Origin: an uncultured Lachnospiraceae bacterium
Lineage (GTDB): Bacteria > Bacillota > Clostridia > Lachnospirales > Lachnospiraceae
Length of the DNA stretch: 34,293 bases
Direction: 5' to 3'
NCBI GenBank assembly: GCA_949051815.1
Contig: CARQVR010000028.1
Span: 1-34,293, forward strand
Shown piece after piece: positions 31,718 through 34,293 of this stretch (the stretch's first letter is position 1; each line of letters opens with the position of its first letter). The notes below the pieces were generated by a model, which was not told where the DNA came from, did not search any database, and worked only from the letters and a program-made list of their open reading frames with translations. Made by a program: the position numbers and the translations under genes.

Positions 31718-32572
31718 TTATCCCTCCACTTCCCGCAGCATTTCTTCCAGAAAGGCGGGCAGACAGAAAGCGCCCACATGGAGTCTGGGCGTATAGTAGC
31801 GCGTGTGCAGATTCAGTTTCTGCCAGGCCGCCGTGTCCAGATCGTCGGTGGGGTGATACTTTTTGCTGGCGAAACCGAACAGCCAGTACCCTGCCGCGTA
31901 GGTGGGGATATGGGCCTGATATACCCGGCTGATGGGAAAGGTGCTGACGATGCGCTTGTGGCTGCGCTGCATGGCTCCGGCGTCCTCGGCGTAGAAAGGG
32001 CTTCCCTGCTGGTTGACCATGATGCCGTCCTCCCGCAGCGCGTTGTAGCAGCTCCCGTAGAACTCTCTGGTAAACAGGCCCTCGGAGGGGCCGAAAGGGT
32101 CGGTGGAGTCCACGATGATGAGATCGTATGCCGCCTCCTGTCTGCGGATGAATTTCAGCGCGTTTCCGAAGTGGATGTGGACCCGCCTGTCGTCCATCCG
32201 GCAGGCATTGCTTGGCAGATAGGTCCGGCAGGCTTCCACCACAAGGGGATCCATTTCCACCAGATCAATGTGCTCTACCCGGTCATATCTGGTCAGCTCC
32301 CGCACCACGCCGCCGTCTCCAGCACCGATGACCAGAATGTCCCGGATGCCGGAATGCACCGCCATGGGCACATGAGTAATCATTTCGTCGTAAATAAATT
32401 CATCCCGCTCCGTCAGCATCACGTTGCCGTCCAGCGTCAGCACACGGCCAAATTCCGGCGTCTCGAAGATGTCGATACGCTGGTAGTCACTCTGTTTGGA
32501 ATAAAGGTGCCGGTTAACCCGGATACTGTGCTTTACGTCCGGGGTATGAAATTCACTAAACCACATTTCCAT
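31718..32572 (-). CDS. speE: spermidine synthase family aminopropyltransferase
   Basis: A 284-residue enzyme that would transfer an aminopropyl group from decarboxylated SAM to a polyamine. The nucleotide-binding motif is VIGAGDGG (81-88), with Glu106 binding the nucleoside, and the active-site DSTDPFGPSEGLF contains Asp155 and Asp158. MLTERDEFIYDEMITHVP is the conserved substrate segment. I chose the ATG at 32572, preceded by AAAGGAG 7 nt upstream, so there is a 13-bp gap after speA and no overlap. No SAM decarboxylase (speD) is in the window, yet an alternative spermidine route (dehydrogenase plus nspC) is in the same operon. The acceptor may be agmatine, spermidine or putrescine. Confidence 0.93.
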   Translation of the reverse strand: MEMWFSEFHTPDVKHSIRVNRHLYSKQSDYQRIDIFETPEFGRVLTLDGNVMLTERDEFIYDEMITHVPMAVHSGIRDILVIGAGDGGVVRELTRYDRVEHIDLVEMDPLVVEACRTYLPSNACRMDDRRVHIHFGNALKFIRRQEAAYDLIIVDSTDPFGPSEGLFTREFYGSCYNALREDGIMVNQQGSPFYAEDAGAMQRSHKRIVSTFPISRVYQAHIPTYAAGYWLFGFASKKYHPTDDLDTAAWQKLNLHTRYYTPRLHVGAFCLPAFLEEMLREVEG

Positions 32573-32585
32573 ATGTCGTCTCCTT

Positions 32586-34055
32586 TCACGCAAGTACATT
32601 CAGCCGCTCCAGCTCCGGATCCTCCGGGCCGGTCATGCTGCAGCCTTTTTCCTTGGCGTATCTGATATGTTCCAGAATCTCCGCTGTGACCCGCTCTCCC
32701 GGGGCTAACAGAGGAATGCCTGGCGGGTAGCACATGACGAACTCGCTGCATACCCGTCCCTCGGTCTCTGCCAGAGGCAGGCTGCGCTTTTGGGCATAAA
32801 ATGCTTCCTGAGGGCTTGCCACCACCTCCGGTTCCACATATTCCTGATTTAAAAGGCCCGTCGGGTCCTTCTGGTAGCGACGCCGGATCTCCGCAAGGGC
32901 GCTGACCAGACGCTCCACTTCCTGAGGGCGGTCGCCCATGGAGAGATAGGCCAGAATGTTTCCGATATCGCCGAACTCGATCTGGATGTCGTATTCATCC
33001 CGCAGGAGGTCGTACACCTCAATGCCGGCCAGACCGATGTCCAGCGTATGCACACTGAGCTTGGTGATGTCGAAGTCGAATACAGAGTCTCCGTTCATCA
33101 GTTCCCGGCCAAAAGCGTAGTAACCGCCCACGGCGTTGATTTCCTGTCTGGCGTACTCCGCCAGATCCGCTACCTGATGGAACACGGTCCGCCCCCGCAG
33201 GGCCAGATTCCGGCGGCTGATATCCAGACTGGACATCAGCAGATAACTGCCGGAAGTGGTCTGGGTCAGGTTGATAATCTGCCGCACATACCCCGCGTGA
33301 ATATCGGGGCCAACCAGCAGGAGGCTTGACTGGGTCAGACTGCCGCCGCTCTTGTGCATGGATACGGAGGCCATGTCCGCCCCTGCCGCCATGGCAGATA
33401 CCGGCAGGCCGCCGCCGAAATAAAAATGGGTGCCGTGGGCCTCGTCCGCAAGGCATTTCATTCCGGCGGCGTGAGCCATTTTGACAATGGCCCGCAGGTC
33501 GCTGCAGACACCGTAATAAGTAGGGTTATTTACAAGCACTGCCACCGCGCGGGGATGCTCGGCGATGGCTTTCGCCACCTGCTCTCTGCGCATTCCAAGA
33601 GAAATGCCAAGCCGCTGATCCACGTCCGGATTGACGTACACCGGCACCGCGCCGCACAGAACGAGGGCGTTGATCACGCTTTTATGTACGTTGCGGGGCA
33701 GGATGATTTCGTCACCCCGCTTGCAGGCAGCCAGAATCATGCTCTGCACGGAGCTTGTCGTGCCGCCCACCATCAGAAACGCGTGGGCCGCGCCAAAAGC
33801 ATCCGCCGCCAGTTTTTCCGCCTCCAGAATGACGGACACCGGATGGCAGAGGTTGTCGAGCGGCTTCATGCTGTTTACGTCCACGCCGATGCACTGCTGC
33901 CCCAGAAACGAGGTCAGCTCAGGGTTGCCCCGGCCCCGTTTGTGTCCGGGCACGTCGAAGGGGACAACCCGCATCTGGCGGAAGGATTCCAGCGCCTCGT
34001 AAATGGGCGCGCGGTTCTGGTTGGTCTGATTGGGATGGAGCTGCGTATTTTTCAA
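32586..34055 (-). CDS. speA: arginine decarboxylase, PLP fold type I (Orn/Lys/Arg family)
   Basis: A 489-residue PLP decarboxylase of the Bacillus SpeA type (Orn/Lys/Arg decarboxylase, aspartate aminotransferase fold), giving agmatine from arginine. The PLP lysine is Lys235 in SMHKSGGSLTQSS. DEAHGTH (204-210) holds the cofactor Asp, and PGHKRG (36-41) and LMVGGTTSS (94-102) are family motifs. The C-terminal domain contains CYPPGIPLLAPGE. Substrate specificity is taken from context, because agmatinase is in the operon. No ATG fits the start: I chose the TTG at 34055, 5 nt after TAGGA; the frame continues to a GTG at 34118 through a hairpin. It is the first gene of the polyamine operon. Confidence 0.92.
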   Translation of the reverse strand: MKNTQLHPNQTNQNRAPIYEALESFRQMRVVPFDVPGHKRGRGNPELTSFLGQQCIGVDVNSMKPLDNLCHPVSVILEAEKLAADAFGAAHAFLMVGGTTSSVQSMILAACKRGDEIILPRNVHKSVINALVLCGAVPVYVNPDVDQRLGISLGMRREQVAKAIAEHPRAVAVLVNNPTYYGVCSDLRAIVKMAHAAGMKCLADEAHGTHFYFGGGLPVSAMAAGADMASVSMHKSGGSLTQSSLLLVGPDIHAGYVRQIINLTQTTSGSYLLMSSLDISRRNLALRGRTVFHQVADLAEYARQEINAVGGYYAFGRELMNGDSVFDFDITKLSVHTLDIGLAGIEVYDLLRDEYDIQIEFGDIGNILAYLSMGDRPQEVERLVSALAEIRRRYQKDPTGLLNQEYVEPEVVASPQEAFYAQKRSLPLAETEGRVCSEFVMCYPPGIPLLAPGERVTAEILEHIRYAKEKGCSMTGPEDPELERLNVLA

Positions 34056-34094
34056 TTTTTTCCTATGCCTTCTTTCTGATTGCTGGCAAAACAA

Positions 34095-34139
34095 AACCGC
34101 AGGCTGCACTGTATGCACAACTTGCGGTTATCAATCAGA
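34095..34139 (-). other. terminator/attenuator-like hairpin before speA
   Basis: On the minus strand AACCGCA (34139-34133) pairs with TGCGGTT (34101-34095), with TGCA-containing inner pairing, and the right arm continues TTGTTTT. It ends about 40 nt before the speA start. It is either an attenuator of the polyamine operon or the terminator of a gene outside the window. The rest of 34140-34293 shows no clear promoter or gene. Confidence 0.5.
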
Positions 34140-34293
34140 TCATCTTCATACTTCCGTTTTCCGGCAAAAGGTCTATCGTCGAAAAGGTGACAGAAAATAT
34201 GCAAAAAACGGGATGCTGGCATCTGTTCAGATATACGGAAGATCAGAGTCTATATAGCAATACTACTTTTACCACTCTTATTGACCGTTTCAC

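Noticed and set aside
29511..32665. Long plus-strand frames (29511-30839 and 31154-32665) opposite the polyamine operon.
   Set aside because: They are antisense shadows of GC-rich genes; the minus strand encodes full-length, well-conserved enzymes there.

Overview
The window reads as chromosomal DNA from a Firmicute of the class Clostridia, most like the Lachnospiraceae. I infer this from strong AAGGAGG-type ribosome binding sites, consensus -35/-10 promoters, a HemZ-type radical SAM protein, MecA, a BlaI/M56 pair, a small YtrA-type GntR regulator and a DUF6033-like protein. Base composition is moderately GC-rich by eye. No rRNA, tRNA, CRISPR array, insertion sequence or phage gene was seen. 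Thirty protein genes are supported, and coding density is high.

Layout. (1) 1-4383, plus strand: the end of an alpha/beta hydrolase gene, then a stand-alone condensation-type protein, a free acyl carrier protein and an AMP-forming acyl ligase. Together they look like a minimal carrier-protein acylation/condensation pathway. (2) 4487-6300: two unknown small proteins on the minus strand flank an IscR-like Rrf2 regulator on the plus strand. Each unknown gene has a sigma-28 (flagellar SigD)-like promoter. (3) 6523-9317: a BlaI-type repressor and an M56 (BlaR1-type) membrane protease with an unfamiliar extracellular domain, behind a promoter covered by a large inverted repeat. (4) 9394-14556: MecA, a DEAD-box RNA helicase, a YgjP-like metallopeptidase that is probably leaderless, a 63-residue unknown and phosphoglycerate mutase. 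(5) 14580-22964: an operon ordered like Bacillus ytrABCDEF (GntR repressor, ABC ATPase, ABC-2 type permease, LolD/MacB-type ATPase, FtsX/MacB-type permease), with a membrane-anchored extracellular protein inserted before the last permease and a lipoprotein gene behind it. (6) 22933-28305: a secreted protein made of four internal repeats, enolase with an unusual insertion, an 83-nt long-hairpin element, a YfcE-like phosphodiesterase with a C-terminal extension, and HemZ. (7) 34055-28360, minus strand: a compact polyamine operon, speA-speE-speB-carboxyspermidine dehydrogenase-nspC, which encodes arginine to spermidine.

How the genes work together. The polyamine operon encodes a chain from arginine to agmatine to putrescine to carboxyspermidine to spermidine; it also carries a spermidine-synthase homologue, but no SAM decarboxylase is in the window. 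The ytr-like operon is probably repressed by its own GntR protein at an 11-bp inverted repeat and likely serves the cell envelope. BlaI/M56 is a second envelope-sensing unit. Enolase and phosphoglycerate mutase catalyse adjacent glycolytic steps but are about 10 kb apart and not co-transcribed. The most novel points are the sigma-28-like promoters on the two unknown genes, the condensation/ACP/ligase cassette, the non-penicillin sensor domain on the M56 protease, the extra extracellular protein in the ytr-like operon and the structured element after enolase.
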